Below, in pieces: positions 62,784-64,000 of a stretch of 64,000 nucleotides of DNA; within the stretch, counting starts at the first letter, position 1, and the number at the start of each line of letters is the position of its first letter. A model generated the notes under the pieces. It was given only the letters and a program-made list of their open reading frames with translations, ran no database searches and was not told the DNA's origin. Made by a program: the position numbers and the translations under genes. The stretch is taken from assembly GCF_024341905.1 (NCBI RefSeq), contig NZ_BQXY01000009.1, positions 84,560 to 148,559 on the forward strand. Reading direction: 5' to 3'. The stretch comes from Clostridium folliculivorans. GTDB lineage: Bacteria; Bacillota; Clostridia; Clostridiales; Clostridiaceae.

Positions 62784-64000
62784 ATGGTGACAAAAGTGGT
62801 AGAAATGAAGGGTATCACAAAAATATTCCCAGGAACCATAGCTAACGATGATGTTAATTTTGAACTTAACAAAAGTGAAACTCACGTTTTGCTAGGTGAA
62901 AATGGAGCGGGAAAAACCACTTTAATGAACATACTATATGGGTTGTACCAACAAGAAAAGGGTGAGATATACGTTAACGGGCAGCTAGCTAAGATAACAA
63001 ACCCTAACGATGCTATAAAGCTTGGAATTGGTATGGTGCATCAACATTTTATGCTTGTTCATAATTTTACAGTTGCAGAAAATATAGTTCTAGGAATTGA
63101 ACCTAAAAAAGGTTTGAAGGTAGACATGAAGAAAGCAATAGAGGATGTTAAAGCTATTGCTGAAAAATACGGTTTCAACATAAATCCAAACGAAGTAATT
63201 GAAGATATCACAGTTGGTAAACAGCAAAAGGTAGAAATACTAAAGGCTTTATATAGAGGAGCAGATATATTAATACTTGATGAACCTACAGCGGTTCTAA
63301 CTCCTCAAGAAATAGATGAGCTTGGGGTTATTATAGATAACCTGAAATCACAAGGTAAGTCAGTAATTCTTATCACTCATAAGCTTAAAGAAGTTATGAA
63401 GATGAGTGACAGAGTAACCATAATAAGAAGAGGTAAGGTCACTGGAACTGTAAATACTAAAGATACTAATATCGACCAATTAGCAGAGCTAATGGTAGGT
63501 AGAAAAGTTAATCTTGTAGTACAGAAGGCTGAAGCAAAAGTAGGCCGTGAAATCCTCAAGATAGAAAACTTAAATGCTAATGATCATAGAAAACTTCCTG
63601 TAGTTAAGAATCTTGATCTTACAGTACATGCAGGTGAGGTAGTTGGTATAGCTGGAGTAGATGGTAACGGACAGTCAGAGTTTATAGAAGCTTTAACTGG
63701 TCTTAGAAAAGCTGTTAGTGGAAAAGTAACTATAAACGGTAAAGATATATTTAACAAGGCACCTAAAATAGTTATGGAGTCTGGCGTTGGACATGTTCCT
63801 GAAGACAGACATAAAAGAGGATTGATACTTAAATATTCATTATTTGAAAACTCAATCTTAGGTATTCATAGAAATAAGCCTTTTAGCAAAGGTATTGTAT
63901 TAAACTATAGTGAAGTTAGAAAGCATTGCAATAAGCTTATAGAAGAGTTTGACGTAAGAACTCCAAATGATGAAGTTTCAGCATCAGCTTTATCAGGAGG
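62784..64000 (+). CDS. Nucleoside-type ABC importer ATPase, 5' part
   Basis: The frame is open from the ATG (behind AGGAGG) to the window edge: 405 codons seen. The first nucleotide-binding domain has Walker A GENGAGKTT near residue 39, signature TVGKQQKVEIL, Walker B ILILDEPTAVL. The second begins near 255 with GVDGNGQSEF, where the Walker A lysine is replaced, as usual in this fused-domain family (YufO/NupO, RbsA-like). The window ends in its LSGG signature. Permease genes are expected next. Confidence 0.92.
   Translation, partial: MVTKVVEMKGITKIFPGTIANDDVNFELNKSETHVLLGENGAGKTTLMNILYGLYQQEKGEIYVNGQLAKITNPNDAIKLGIGMVHQHFMLVHNFTVAENIVLGIEPKKGLKVDMKKAIEDVKAIAEKYGFNINPNEVIEDITVGKQQKVEILKALYRGADILILDEPTAVLTPQEIDELGVIIDNLKSQGKSVILITHKLKEVMKMSDRVTIIRRGKVTGTVNTKDTNIDQLAELMVGRKVNLVVQKAEAKVGREILKIENLNANDHRKLPVVKNLDLTVHAGEVVGIAGVDGNGQSEFIEALTGLRKAVSGKVTINGKDIFNKAPKIVMESGVGHVPEDRHKRGLILKYSLFENSILGIHRNKPFSKGIVLNYSEVRKHCNKLIEEFDVRTPNDEVSASALSG

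Overview
The window is a chromosomal segment of a low-GC, spore-forming anaerobic Firmicute, most likely a Clostridium or a close relative. The evidence is the strong A+T bias, near-exclusive AGA arginine codons in most genes, the prkA-yhbH-spoVR sporulation cluster, rubrerythrin, an M-box and a T-box leader, and many intrinsic terminators. It holds 45 protein genes that I support (the first and last cut by the window edges) plus one tentative short ORF. I saw no rRNA, tRNA, CRISPR array or intact transposase gene.

Layout. 1-7.1 kb: the 3' part of recQ, a ROK sugar kinase, then prkA-yhbH-spoVR behind a sigma-E-like promoter. 7.2-13.7 kb: rubrerythrin, two unknown small proteins, phosphatidylserine synthase (minus strand), a diacylglycerol-kinase-family lipid kinase, an unknown membrane protein and a YgiQ-type radical SAM protein (minus strand). 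14.1-24.2 kb: a YesM/YesN-type two-component system, two LplB/LplC-type permeases, a GH38 alpha-mannosidase and the matching lipoprotein binding protein, which together look like one glycan-uptake system. 24.2-29.2 kb: an Mg2+ M-box leader before an MgtE-like protein without a channel domain, then a cysteine T-box leader before cysK-cysE-queG. 29.5-38.9 kb: nth, two membrane PAS sensors (one a histidine kinase), ddl, and a PAP2 phosphatase overlapping a VanR/VanS-like pair. 39.4-43.5 kb: GH25 lysozyme, M42 aminopeptidase (minus strand) and a VanW-domain protein. 43.9-51.5 kb: 6-phospho-beta-glucosidase, LacI regulator and a 1602-residue PL8-type polysaccharide lyase; these three use many CGT/CGC arginine codons and look acquired. 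51.8-64 kb: glutathione peroxidase, a secreted SH3 protein, a MoxR-DUF58-transglutaminase operon, a HAD phosphatase, trmL, degV, and a BMP-family lipoprotein with the start of its nucleoside-type ABC ATPase.

The most unusual signal lies between the genes. Four ~200-bp elements (29255-29454, 39081-39280, 45332-45532, 58255-58455) fold end to end into a long hairpin. Arm sequences differ between copies but match within each copy, while loop segments are conserved. Each copy carries a short ORF beginning MSELLELND or MNELLELND behind the same GGAGA ribosome-binding site. Two shorter relatives (about 2348-2413 and 11500-11565) look like internal-deletion forms. This fits a structured RNA or a hairpin-type mobile element and I cannot name it. 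Two further small repeat families, one of palindromes ending in GATGTACC/GGTACATC and one ~60-bp AT-rich repeat, lie in other intergenic gaps.
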